From: Verminephrobacter eiseniae EF01-2
Lineage (GTDB): Bacteria; Pseudomonadota; Gammaproteobacteria; Burkholderiales; Burkholderiaceae_C
Assembly: GCF_000015565.1 (NCBI RefSeq)
Contig: NC_008786.1
Location: 3,224,001-3,288,000, forward strand
Direction: 5' to 3'
DNA: 64,000 bases
The notes beneath the pieces were generated by a model, which had not been told where the DNA came from, made no database searches, and saw only the letters and a program-made list of their open reading frames with translations. Position 1 is the stretch's first letter; every line of letters begins with the position of its first letter. The position numbers and the translations under genes were made by a program. This document shows positions 17,838 to 26,553 of the stretch, piece after piece.

Positions 17838-18563
17838 ATGGTCACGAAACCGGTCGCACGGCCCAAGGGCGGCGCGCGCAACGCCGGGCCGATAGCCGCA
17901 GCCCATCCACTGCCTGAGCCCAAGGCCAAACTGACCGATCTGGCCTACGGGATGATCGAAGAGGCGATCGTCACGCTGCGCATCCCGCCGGGCAGCGCCA
18001 TCTCCGAGCAGGTGTTGTCGGAGATGACGGGCGTCGGCCGCACACCGATCCGCGAGGCGATACAGCGGCTGGCGCGCGAGCATCTGATCATCGTGCTGCC
18101 CCAGCGCGGGCTGCTGGTGTCGGAGATCGACGTCAACAAGCAACTCAAACTGCTGGAGACGCGCCGCGAAATCGAGCGGCTGATCTGCCGCAGCGCCGCG
18201 CGGCGCGCCAACGATGCCGAGCGCAAGCGCTTCGTGCAACTGGGGCAGGAATTCCTGCGCTCGTCCGCGAAGAACGACGACGTGGCCTTCGTCCGCGCCG
18301 ACCGCGCGTTCAACGAACTGTGCCTGGTCGCAGCGCGCAACGAGTTCGCCGAAGGCGCAATGCGCCTGCTGCACGGCTTGTCGCGGCGCTTTTGGTACCT
18401 GCACTACAAGCAGACGGCCGAGATGCCGGAGATGGCCCGGCTGCATGCGGCGCTGGCCACGGCGCTGGCCATGGGGGATGTGCAAGGCGCCGGCGAGGCC
18501 AGCGACCGGCTCATCGACAACCTGGAGAACTTCACGCGCGCGACGGTCATGCCCGGTCGCTGA
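17838..18563 (+). CDS. GntR-family regulator (FadR/FCD-like), probable mdc regulator
   Basis: 241 residues. The N-terminal winged helix (about 30-105) contains GSAISEQVLSEMTGVGRTPIREAIQRL, the GntR recognition-helix signature. The C-terminal all-helical FCD-type domain binds a small effector. The start at 17838 has CGGAG upstream; the longer open frame before it only reads through the palindromic element. It is divergent from the malonate operon, the position of the GntR repressor MdcY in some bacteria, so control of mdc genes by malonate is likely but unproven. Confidence 0.85.
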   Translation: MVTKPVARPKGGARNAGPIAAAHPLPEPKAKLTDLAYGMIEEAIVTLRIPPGSAISEQVLSEMTGVGRTPIREAIQRLAREHLIIVLPQRGLLVSEIDVNKQLKLLETRREIERLICRSAARRANDAERKRFVQLGQEFLRSSAKNDDVAFVRADRAFNELCLVAARNEFAEGAMRLLHGLSRRFWYLHYKQTAEMPEMARLHAALATALAMGDVQGAGEASDRLIDNLENFTRATVMPGR

Positions 18564-18592
18564 GTGCGCCGGCCTGCCATGCCGGGCGCCGT

Positions 18593-20137
18593 TCAATGCG
18601 AGAGCTCCTCGAGCGATTGCCCCTTGGTCTCCACCCCCAGCAGGGCCACGACCCCGGCCGCCACGACGAACGATGCCGCCCCGAGCGTGAAGATGCCGGC
18701 CTGCCCCGCCACCGGCAGCAGCAGGCCGACGAGGTAAGGCCCGGCGAGAGAGCCGACGCGGCCCACCGACGAGGCGAAGCCGGCGCCCGTGGCGCGCGAG
18801 CGCGTCGGGTACAACTCCGGCGTGTAGGCGTACAGCACGGACCACATGCCGAACAGGAAGAACTGCATGCACAGCCCGGCAATGATCAGTTGCGCAACCG
18901 GCGCATGGCTCGCCGCCGCCTGGCCGTAGCAGTACGCGGCGATCGCGCTGCCGGCCAGCATCAGCACGCAGGTCGGCTTGCGGCCCCAGGCTTCCAGCAG
19001 CCAGGCCGAAAAGATGAACCCCGGAATACCCGCCAGCGAGATCAGCACGGTGTAGCGCACCGACTTCGCGACCTCGTAGCCGGCCTGCTGCAGCAGCGCG
19101 CCAAGCCAGGTCGTCAGGCCATAGTAGCCCAGCAGCGCGAACAGCCACAGCGCCCATAGCATCACGGTGCGGCGCGCGTAGACCCCTTGCCAAAGCTCGG
19201 CGAACGGCACCCGCCGTGGCGCTGGCGGCGCCCGATGGCCCGATGCCGTGGACACCGGCGCCAGCATCTGCCGGCCCGAGGCGAGCAGCACCCGTTGCTC
19301 GAAGCCGCTGGTGACCGCGTCGGCCTCGCTGAACCGGCCGGCGTCCTCCAGCCAGCGCGGCGACTCGGGCACGAAGCGGCGCACGACGAACACGAAAACC
19401 GCCGGCACGGCCAGCGCGATGAAGATGCCGCGCCAGCCTATCGATGGCAGGCAAAGGTAGGCGCCCACACCGGCCGCGATAAAACCCAGCGGCCAGAAGC
19501 CCTCCAGGATGGCGACATAGCGGCCACGGCTTTTGGCGGGCACGATCTCCGAGACCAGCGCTAGTGTCGCGTCACCGATCAGATGTCGTAGGCTGCGCGC
19601 AGCCATCGGAGCGCAGCGCAAGGCGCATCGCGCAGCCCATACCGAGCGTATTGGCAAGCGATGCAACGCCGCGATGCGCTTCGATGGCCAGCGCAGACCG
19701 ACAGATGATCGGTGACGCGACACTAGGCCGATCGGGAATTCCATGCCCATGCCAAAGCCGAGCAGCACCCGGTAGCGCATCAACTCATCGACGGTGTGCG
19801 ACAGGCCGCACATCAGGCTGCCCGCGCCCCAGAAGACCATGCTGAGCTGAAACACCGGCTTGCGCCCGAACTTGTCGGCCAGCAGACCCGCCGTGGCCGC
19901 GCCGAAGAACATGCCGACGAAACTGCTGCTCGCCAGCAGCCCGGTCTGCGCCGGCGTCAAAGCAAACTCCGCCTGGATCGAGCCGAGCACGAAAGTCATG
20001 ATGCCCAGGTCCATCGAATCGAAAAACCAGGCCGCCGCGATGATGGCGAACAAGCGGCGCTGATAGCCGGTCATCGGCAGGCGCTCCAGGCGCGCGGCAA
20101 CCGGGTGGCGCTGCGCTCCGCCGGCAAGGGCGTTCAT
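18593..20137 (-). CDS. MFS transporter with a 54-residue in-frame insertion in helix 4
   Basis: 514 residues, or 460 without the insert. It is a metabolite:H+ symporter of the major facilitator superfamily, with LLADKFGRKP in loop 2-3, PESPRWL after helix 6 and a second loop motif EAWGRKP. The helix-4/loop motif GMGMEFPIGL...ALVSEIVPAKSRGR is split by an element (19565-19722) read in frame. Excising element plus one CTAG restores PIGLALVSEIVPAKSRG exactly. As the insert falls within or at the end of a membrane helix, function is doubtful. It converges on the GntR gene. Confidence 0.88.
   Translation of the reverse strand: MNALAGGAQRHPVAARLERLPMTGYQRRLFAIIAAAWFFDSMDLGIMTFVLGSIQAEFALTPAQTGLLASSSFVGMFFGAATAGLLADKFGRKPVFQLSMVFWGAGSLMCGLSHTVDELMRYRVLLGFGMGMEFPIGLVSRHRSSVGLRWPSKRIAALHRLPIRSVWAARCALRCAPMAARSLRHLIGDATLALVSEIVPAKSRGRYVAILEGFWPLGFIAAGVGAYLCLPSIGWRGIFIALAVPAVFVFVVRRFVPESPRWLEDAGRFSEADAVTSGFEQRVLLASGRQMLAPVSTASGHRAPPAPRRVPFAELWQGVYARRTVMLWALWLFALLGYYGLTTWLGALLQQAGYEVAKSVRYTVLISLAGIPGFIFSAWLLEAWGRKPTCVLMLAGSAIAAYCYGQAAASHAPVAQLIIAGLCMQFFLFGMWSVLYAYTPELYPTRSRATGAGFASSVGRVGSLAGPYLVGLLLPVAGQAGIFTLGAASFVVAAGVVALLGVETKGQSLEELSH
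19565..19722 (-). mobile_element. Palindromic CYRG element, copy 5 (158 bp, reverse)
   Basis: It is flanked by identical CTAG sites at 19561-19564 and 19723-19726, the clearest 4-bp target duplication here. It lies in the MFS gene and adds 54 codons on the gene strand (VSRHRSSVGLRW and onwards) with no stop. Orientation is opposite to copies 1-4. Confidence 0.96.
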
Positions 20138-20172
20138 GGCATCTCCGGGATGCAGGTCAAATGGACTGCACT

Positions 20173-20186
20173 TCTAATATATTAGA
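20173..20186. promoter_or_regulatory. Perfect 14-bp palindrome upstream of the MFS gene
   Basis: TCTAATATATTAGA, 36 bases before the MFS start and isolated in GC-rich DNA. It resembles the CTGATATAT motifs before the mdc operon and hydroxylase, so it may be the full form of the same operator. Confidence 0.5.
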
Positions 20187-20257
20187 TACATCCCGTTCAT
20201 ATGTCATAGGTATCGACCCTGACCGGGCGGCGGCAGCGGCCGGATTCGTTGCCGCCA

Positions 20258-21235
20258 TCATGGCCGCCGGGCAGGCCGGGCAGGGCGCCGCGCCGGGCGC
20301 CGTTCGTCGGGCGGCGCGTTGCCAGCCGCGCGCCGAGGATTTCCTCCGGCCGAGAAATCGCACATTTGCACCGCCAACTCGACAATGCGCTGGACGGCCG
20401 GGCCGGGATTGTCGTTCCGGTACACGGCGCCATAGATCATCGGCGGGGGCATGGGATCGGATTTGACGATGCGCAAGAGACCGGCCTCGATGTCCGGCCG
20501 CACATAGTCGAGCGCCAACTGGCTGATGCCGAATCCATTGATGGTCAATTGCCTCAGCACCGTCGTGCTATTGGTCTGGAATAGCTTGCCGAACTGGAAC
20601 TTGTGCTCGGCCCGCCATGCCTCGTAATACCTGTTTTTTGCCGCCCCGCTCGATTGTTCCAGGACAGGGTAGAGACCGAACTCGTGCGGCTTGAGCACCC
20701 GGTCGGGAATTTTCAGGCTGGGACTGGCGACCCAGAGATCTTCGACCTGCCCCACCTTGACCGTTTCGTAGCTCTTGCCCCAATGAGTCCCCGGCATGAT
20801 GGCGATGTCGATCTTGTTCGCCTCCAGGCCCGCAAACAGCAGCAAGCCTGCGTCGACGACCGGCTCGATGCTCATCTCGGGGTGCAATTGCCGCAAGCGT
20901 TGAATGAAGCGCGTGAGCCAGGTCATGGCGATCAACTCGGTCACGCCGACGCGAAAAGTGCCGCGCAGCGTCTGGTCGCCGCCCATCTCATGGTCGATGC
21001 GCGCCCACAGCCTTTGCGACTCTTCGGCCAGCGGCAGCAACCGGCGGCCGGCCTGGGCCATTTCAAGCCCCTGCGCAGTGCGGTGCAGCAGCGGCACCCC
21101 GAATTCCTGCTCAAGCTCCGCCACCCGCTTGGAGATGGCCGATTGCGTGGCGCGCAATTTCGCCGCTGCCGAACTGAAGCTGCGCAGTTTGGCGCTGTAG
21201 ACAAATGCCTCCAACTGTTTGAAGGTGATGTTCAT
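20258..21235 (-). CDS. LysR-family transcriptional regulator
   Basis: 325 residues. The N-terminal winged helix-turn-helix (about 4-62) has the LysR pattern FKQLEAFVYSAKLRSFSSAA and ATQSAISKRVAELEQEFG, and a periplasmic-binding-like effector domain follows from about 90. The true start is MNITFKQ at 21235; the longer open frame upstream is read-through of a palindromic element 21 bases away. The C-terminal ~25 residues are Arg/Pro/Ala-rich and may be a read-on tail. It is divergent from the aminotransferase operon and is its likely regulator. Confidence 0.88.
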   Translation of the reverse strand: MNITFKQLEAFVYSAKLRSFSSAAAKLRATQSAISKRVAELEQEFGVPLLHRTAQGLEMAQAGRRLLPLAEESQRLWARIDHEMGGDQTLRGTFRVGVTELIAMTWLTRFIQRLRQLHPEMSIEPVVDAGLLLFAGLEANKIDIAIMPGTHWGKSYETVKVGQVEDLWVASPSLKIPDRVLKPHEFGLYPVLEQSSGAAKNRYYEAWRAEHKFQFGKLFQTNSTTVLRQLTINGFGISQLALDYVRPDIEAGLLRIVKSDPMPPPMIYGAVYRNDNPGPAVQRIVELAVQMCDFSAGGNPRRAAGNAPPDERRPARRPARPARRP

Positions 21236-21256
21236 TCTTCGGCAATTTACCCGTAG

Positions 21257-21415
21257 TGTCGCGTCACCGGTCATCTGTCGGTCTGCGCTGGCCATCGGAG
21301 CGCATCGCGGCGTTGCATCGCTTGCCAATACAGCTCGGTATTGGCTGCGCGATGCGCCTTGCGCTGCGCTCCGATGGCTGCGCGCAGCCTGCGACATCTG
21401 ACCGGTGACGCGACA
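21257..21415 (+). mobile_element. Palindromic CYRG element, copy 6 (159 bp) plus stub of a second copy
   Basis: Left flank GTAG (21253-21256), right flank CCAG (21416-21419). Directly after comes TGTCGCGCCAC (21420-21430), the start of a further copy of which nothing else remains; this is the same tandem junction as between copies 2 and 3. It lies between the LysR and aminotransferase starts. Confidence 0.94.
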
Positions 21416-21521
21416 CCAGTGTCGCGCCACGAAAAAATGGAATGGCCGGCTACGCCGATTTCTCGTTTGTTTTGCGCCGGGCCATGCCCAATACTGCGCC
21501 CCATCCATCCACGGCTATCCC

Positions 21522-22742
21522 ATGCCCATCCCGACCATGCCTGACCTGCCTGCCCGTCTGCACCGGATCCGGCCCTCGCCGAGTTCCATGGCCAGCCAGC
21601 GTGCGCGCGCGCTGCGTGGCCAGGGGCGCGATGTGCTGGCACTGACGGCGGGCGAGCCGGACTTCGATACGCCGCAGCATATCCAGGAGGCGGCCCGCCG
21701 CGCGATGGCCAGCGGGCAGACCCGGTATACCGACGTGGGCGGCACGCCCGAACTCAAGGAAGCCATCGCGGGCAAGTTTCGCGCCGAAAACGGGCTGCAT
21801 TTTTCTCCCGACGAGATCATCGTCGGCGCCGGCGCCAAGCAAGTCATCTTCAATGCGCTGATGTGCACCGTCCGTGCCGGCGACGAGGTCATCGTTCCGG
21901 CGCCGTACTGGGTGTCTTATCCGGACATCGTATGGCTGGCCGGAGGCATGCCCGTCCATGTCGACTGCCCTGCCAGCCTGGGCTTCAAGCTCCAGCCCGA
22001 GGCGCTGGAGCAGGCCATCACCGCCCGTACCCGCTGGCTGATCCTGAATTCGCCGAACAATCCGAGCGGCGCCGCATACCTGTTTGCCGAACTGCAAGCG
22101 CTGGCGGAAGTCTTGAAACGCCATCCGCAGGTCTGGGTCATGACCGACGATGTCTATGAACATATCCTCTACGGCGACATGCCGTTTGCCAGCATCGCCC
22201 AGGTCGCGCCCGAACTGAGAGAACGCATCCTGACGGTCAATGGCGTCTCCAAAGCCTATGCGATGACAGGCTGGCGCATTGGTTATGGCGCGGCGCCGGC
22301 GCAACTCATCGAGGCGATGGTCAAGCTGCAATCGCACAGCACTTCGGGGGCCAGCTCGATCGGCCAGGCGGCCGCAGTAGCCGCGCTCACCGGCCGCCAG
22401 GACTTCATCGCCACCAACCGCGCCGTCTTCCGGCAGCGGCGCGACATGGTCGTGGCGGCGCTCGATGCGATCGATGGCATCCACTGCCACCTGCCCGATG
22501 GCGCGTTTTATGTTTTCGCCTCCTGCGCCGACCTGTTCGGATTGCGCACCCCCACGGGCCGGGTCATCCGCAGCAGCGACGATTGGATCGGGCACCTGCT
22601 CGATTCCCAGGATCTGGCCGCGCTGCAAGGCAGCGCCTACGGCGTCGGGACGCATTTCCGGCTCTCCTGTGCCAGCAGTGGCGAGCACTTGCGCGAGGGT
22701 TGCCGGCGCATCGCACGGGCGCGCGCGCAGCTTGGCCCCTGA
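21522..22742 (+). CDS. Class I/II PLP-dependent aminotransferase (aspartate aminotransferase-like)
   Basis: 406 residues of fold type I. Marks: LTAGEPDFDTPQHIQEAA near the N-terminus, GGTPELKEAI, the LNSPNNPSGA loop, MTDDVYEHILYGD holding the Asp that contacts the pyridine N, and VNGVSKAYAMTGWRIGYG with the PLP Schiff-base Lys. It transfers an amino group between an amino acid and a 2-oxo acid; substrate is not defined. The start at 21522 is chosen because the sequence before it is element-derived. Two Bug receptors and a 2-hydroxyacid dehydrogenase follow, suggesting a keto-acid pathway. Confidence 0.9.
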   Translation: MPIPTMPDLPARLHRIRPSPSSMASQRARALRGQGRDVLALTAGEPDFDTPQHIQEAARRAMASGQTRYTDVGGTPELKEAIAGKFRAENGLHFSPDEIIVGAGAKQVIFNALMCTVRAGDEVIVPAPYWVSYPDIVWLAGGMPVHVDCPASLGFKLQPEALEQAITARTRWLILNSPNNPSGAAYLFAELQALAEVLKRHPQVWVMTDDVYEHILYGDMPFASIAQVAPELRERILTVNGVSKAYAMTGWRIGYGAAPAQLIEAMVKLQSHSTSGASSIGQAAAVAALTGRQDFIATNRAVFRQRRDMVVAALDAIDGIHCHLPDGAFYVFASCADLFGLRTPTGRVIRSSDDWIGHLLDSQDLAALQGSAYGVGTHFRLSCASSGEHLREGCRRIARARAQLGP

Positions 22743-22801
22743 GCGGCGCCCGGGGTACCTGCATCGGCCGCACCGTCAATGTCTGCAACATGGGAACTCG
22801 C

Positions 22802-23785
22802 ATGCAACGTCGGGCTTTTCTTCACATCCTGTCCGTGGCCGTGGCGGGCGCGGGAATGCTTTGCGCGCAGGCGCTGGCTGCGGATGCGTTTCCCGGCAAA
22901 CCGGTGCGCATTCTCGTGGGCTTTTCACCGGGCGGCTCCAATGACATCGTGGCGCGCCTGATAGCGCCCAAACTGGCCGAAGGGTTGGGGCAGCAGGTCA
23001 TGGTCGAAAACAGGCCCGGTGCCGGGGGAAACATCGCCGTGTCCGCATTGCTGTCGGCCCCTGCCGACGGCCACACGCTCCTGATGTGCACGACCGGAAC
23101 CTTGTCGATACAGCCCCACTTGGTCAAGAGCATGCCCTTCGACCCGGAAAAAGACCTCGTGGCGGTCACGCAGATCATCGATGCGCCCTATATGCTGATG
23201 GTCAATGCCCGGTTGCCGGTCAGCACTGTGCAGGAACTGGTCGCCTACGCCAGGAACCGGCCAGGCGAACTCAACTTTGCCTCGTCCGGCGCCGGCACGG
23301 GCAGCCATCTGGCCGGTGAGATGCTCAAGTCGCGCACCGGTATCGACATCGTTCACATTGCCTACAAAGGCACAGGCCAGGCCATGGCGGATGTGCTGGA
23401 GGGCGCCGTGTCGATGATCTTCGATCAGCCCGTCAGCTCGATGCAGTACGCGCGCGCCGGCAAGCTGCGGGCGTTGGCCGTCGCCGGCCCGAAGCGCCTG
23501 GCCGCATTCCCCGAGGTGCCCACCGTGATGGAAGCCGGCATCGCCGAGTTCGAGCCGGTGACCTGGTCGGGCATCTGCGCCGCCAGGAACACGCCGCCGG
23601 CCGCCATCGAGCGCATACAGCGCGAGATCGCCAAGGTTCTCGCCATGCCCGGGATTGCCCGACGCCTGGTGCAGGACGGTCTGGAGCCGGTGGGCAGCAC
23701 GCCTGCCAGGTTCCACGACTTTCTCGTCGCCAACAAACGCACATGGGGGAAGGTGATCGAGAGCACCGACCTCAAGCCCGAATGA
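22802..23785 (+). CDS. Bug-family TTT periplasmic solute receptor
   Basis: 327 residues. Signal peptide with MQRRAF then a hydrophobic core ending AQALAAD. Bug marks: PVRILVGFSPGGSNDIVAR, NRPGAGGNIAVSALLSAPAD, FASSGAGTGSHLAGEMLKS. An in-frame ATG at 22790 is an alternative start. It sits 59 bases after the aminotransferase and 16 before another Bug gene. The tandem pair probably serve different but related acids. Confidence 0.9.
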   Translation: MQRRAFLHILSVAVAGAGMLCAQALAADAFPGKPVRILVGFSPGGSNDIVARLIAPKLAEGLGQQVMVENRPGAGGNIAVSALLSAPADGHTLLMCTTGTLSIQPHLVKSMPFDPEKDLVAVTQIIDAPYMLMVNARLPVSTVQELVAYARNRPGELNFASSGAGTGSHLAGEMLKSRTGIDIVHIAYKGTGQAMADVLEGAVSMIFDQPVSSMQYARAGKLRALAVAGPKRLAAFPEVPTVMEAGIAEFEPVTWSGICAARNTPPAAIERIQREIAKVLAMPGIARRLVQDGLEPVGSTPARFHDFLVANKRTWGKVIESTDLKPE

Positions 23786-23801
23786 GCATGACCGAGTGAG
23801 C

Positions 23802-24800
23802 ATGAAAAAACGAAACGGCGCGATGCGACGGCGCGCCTGGGCAGCGGCTGCCTTGCTGGCAACGCTTGCAGGCGCCTCGTTGGCCCAGGAAGTTTGGCCG
23901 GCCAAGCCGATCAAATTGATCGTTCCGTTTCCGCCCGGCGGCGGCACCGACGCGATGGCCCGCTTGCTGGCGGACAAACTGGCGACGCAGGCCGGCTGGA
24001 CCCTGGTGATCGACAATCGCCCCGGCGCCGGGGGCAATCTCGGCCTCGACGCCGTTGCCAAGGCCGTGGCCGACGGCTACACGATCGGCCTGGGCCAGAC
24101 CGCCAACCTCGCGATCAACCCGGCGCTCTACCCGAAGATGCCCTTCGATCCGTTGCAGGACTTTGCGCCGATCACGAGCATCGCGTCCCAGCCCGTGGTG
24201 CTGCTGGTCAATGCGGTTTCCGTGCTCAAGACGCTCGCGGACGTGGTCCACGCATCCCGGGCCAAGCCCGAGTCGCTGCGCATAGGGCTGGCCGGCAATG
24301 GCACCGTGGGCCATCTCGCGGGCGAAATGCTCAAGCGGCGCGCGGACTTCGAGATGCTCAACGTTCCGTACAAGGGCGCCGGGCCGGCAATGACGGACTT
24401 GCTCGGCAACCAGGTGGAACTCAATTTCGCCAACACTGCGCCCGCCATTGCGCAGCTTGCGGGCAAGCGCGTGCGCGCCTTGGCCGTGAGTTCGGCGCAG
24501 CGCGTGCACAGCGTGCCCGAACTCGCCGCCGTGCCGAGCGTGGCCGAAGCGGGCTATCCCGGCTTCGAGGCCATCACCTGGACCGGCCTCGTCGCGCCCG
24601 CAGGCACGCCACAAGCCGTCGTCGAGCGCATCAACGCCGAGATGCAGAAGGTGTTGAAGACCCCGGACGTGCAGCACAAATTGCTCTCCGAGGGGAGCAC
24701 GCCGATGGGGGGAACCCCCCGGCAGTTCGCCGACTTCATCCGCGCCGAACACCGCAAGTGGGGTACGCTGATCCGGCAAGCCGGCATCAGGCTCGATTGA
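23802..24800 (+). CDS. Bug-family TTT periplasmic solute receptor
   Basis: 332 residues. The signal peptide is MKKRNGAMRRR, then an Ala/Leu core ending GASLAQE. Bug marks: PIKLIVPFPPGGGTDAMAR, NRPGAGGNLGLDAVAKAVAD, PYKGAGPAMTDLLGNQVEL. The start at 23802 is preferred to a GTG six bases upstream. It follows the previous Bug gene closely and is clearly diverged from it, so it is not a recent duplication. Confidence 0.9.
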   Translation: MKKRNGAMRRRAWAAAALLATLAGASLAQEVWPAKPIKLIVPFPPGGGTDAMARLLADKLATQAGWTLVIDNRPGAGGNLGLDAVAKAVADGYTIGLGQTANLAINPALYPKMPFDPLQDFAPITSIASQPVVLLVNAVSVLKTLADVVHASRAKPESLRIGLAGNGTVGHLAGEMLKRRADFEMLNVPYKGAGPAMTDLLGNQVELNFANTAPAIAQLAGKRVRALAVSSAQRVHSVPELAAVPSVAEAGYPGFEAITWTGLVAPAGTPQAVVERINAEMQKVLKTPDVQHKLLSEGSTPMGGTPRQFADFIRAEHRKWGTLIRQAGIRLD

Positions 24801-24969
24801 GCCCGATGGAGCCCGATGGAGTCGCTCCACCGCGCCGTGCGCAATCTGCGGTGCAATGCAGCGGGGGCCGCCCCCTGCCTGCGGACAGGGCGCAACGGGT
24901 CTTGCCCGGCGCCAAAGACGCTGCGGGGAGCGTTCCACTTCATTTTTTGCGCAGCCACATCCGATTGTC

Positions 24970-25941
24970 ATGACCACCATCTTCGTTACCGCACCCCGGC
25001 TGGCCGCAGCCGGGGTGGATCTGCTGGCCCAAGCCGGCGCCCGCGTGTTCTATTTGTCCCGCTCCGACGACGCCCGGGAGGTGGAGCGCATCATGGCCTC
25101 GGAGTCGATCGACGCCGTCATTTCGCGCACCGTCCCGCTATCGGCCAGGGCCATTGCATCTTGCCCGGCGCTGAAGGTGATATCCAAGCACGGCGTGGGG
25201 GTCGGCAACATCGACGTGGATGCGGCCACGCGGCGCGGCATCCCGGTCTACATCACGCCCGGGGCCAACGCGCAGTCGGTGGCCGAACTGACCCTGGGGC
25301 TGATGTTCGCAGCGGCGCGGCGCATCGGCTGGATGGATGCCGAACTGCATGCGGGCCGCTGGTCGCGTGCGCAAGACGGCGTGCAACTGTGCGGCAAGAC
25401 GCTGGGCCTGGTCGGCTTCGGGCAGATCGGCCAGCGCGTCGCGACCGTATGCCTGGCATTGGGCATGCGGGTCGTCGCGTTCGATCCGGCATTCAAGGAC
25501 GGCCCTGGCCCGGTCGATGGCGTAGCGCTGCTGCCGACACTGGCCGAGTTGCTGCCGCTGGCCGATGTGCTGAGCCTGCATGTGCCGCTCAACCAGCACA
25601 CATGCAAACTGCTGGGCGCCGCAGAGTTCGGCCGGATGCCGCGCGGCGCAATCCTGGTCAACACGGCACGCGGCGAGGTCGTGGACGAGCCAGCCCTGCT
25701 GGCGGCCCTGCAAAGCGGCCAGCTCTACGCTGCGGCGCTGGACACCATGGCCGTCGAGCCGCTGCCGGCCGACAGCCCGCTGACGAAGATTCCGAACCTC
25801 GTGCTCACGCCGCATGTGGGCGGATCGACGCCGGCGGCATTGGCCACGGTGGCCAGCGCCGCTGCCCGCAATGTGTTGGGCTGGCTGCAAGGCCGGCCGG
25901 TCGAACGCTCCGCGTGCGTCAATCCACAGGTTCTTTCCTGA
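24970..25941 (+). CDS. D-isomer-specific 2-hydroxyacid dehydrogenase (SerA-like)
   Basis: 323 residues. The NAD-binding domain has LGLVGFGQIGQRVATVCLAL (Rossmann GxGxxG). Catalytic signatures are KHGVGVGNIDVDAATRRGIP, LVNTARGEVVDEPALL (Arg), and LTPHVGGSTPAAL (His). It lacks the ACT domain of full SerA. It reduces a 2-oxo acid to a D-2-hydroxy acid or the reverse. As last gene of the aminotransferase-Bug-Bug set it would interconvert the same keto acid, which is inference. The open frame extends upstream, but family length supports the ATG at 24970. Confidence 0.9.
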   Translation: MTTIFVTAPRLAAAGVDLLAQAGARVFYLSRSDDAREVERIMASESIDAVISRTVPLSARAIASCPALKVISKHGVGVGNIDVDAATRRGIPVYITPGANAQSVAELTLGLMFAAARRIGWMDAELHAGRWSRAQDGVQLCGKTLGLVGFGQIGQRVATVCLALGMRVVAFDPAFKDGPGPVDGVALLPTLAELLPLADVLSLHVPLNQHTCKLLGAAEFGRMPRGAILVNTARGEVVDEPALLAALQSGQLYAAALDTMAVEPLPADSPLTKIPNLVLTPHVGGSTPAALATVASAAARNVLGWLQGRPVERSACVNPQVLS

Positions 25942-26553
25942 GCATTGCCTGCCCCCGGCGCCGGTCTTGTGCGCTACGACCGATCGGCGCCCACCAGGGT
26001 CGATCGGATCGGTCCATTCCACCCATTCGGCCCATCCGCCTCGTGTCACCCGACAGCGCCGGCGGCTCGAACGGCATCCTGACGCGCTTGCGCGGCGACT
26101 ATCTGGCCTGCAACGGCTCGACGCCGAGAGCAACGCGGCACTCGCCGATGCTGGAATGCGCAAGAAGGCCGATGCCGCCGGTCTGCCATTGCGCGGAGGC
26201 ACGGCAACGGATTTCACCGAATTCACCACCAGCGAAACGAGCAAGCGGCAGCAGCGCATCGAGGCGGCGAACATTCCCGCCGAGCAGGCTGGTAGAGTTG
26301 CGCCGCAGCGGCGGCGCGGCTGGTTCCGGCACCGCTGGAGCCGAACGGCGTGAGGTGGTGGCTTTCCGCCGGCCACAGGCCCACGCCAGAGGATGCGCCC
26401 GATCGCTGCAATATCTGCAATACCTGCGCCGCAGCGGAGCCACGCCGCCGGCTTTCAGATACAACGCCCGTCATGCCGCCGGATGCCGATGGATGGCCTC
26501 GCCCGGACGCGGCAGACATTGGCCATTGCCTTCATTTCTTCGGTGTCGAACCC
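25942..26553. other. 612-bp intergenic region without a confident gene
   Basis: A frame around 26060-26350 encodes a fragment with DALARRLSGLQRLDAES and ESNAALADAGM-like pieces that look more protein-like than random, perhaps a decayed gene. No start, domain or family could be named. The right end should hold the LysR promoter. Confidence 0.4.
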
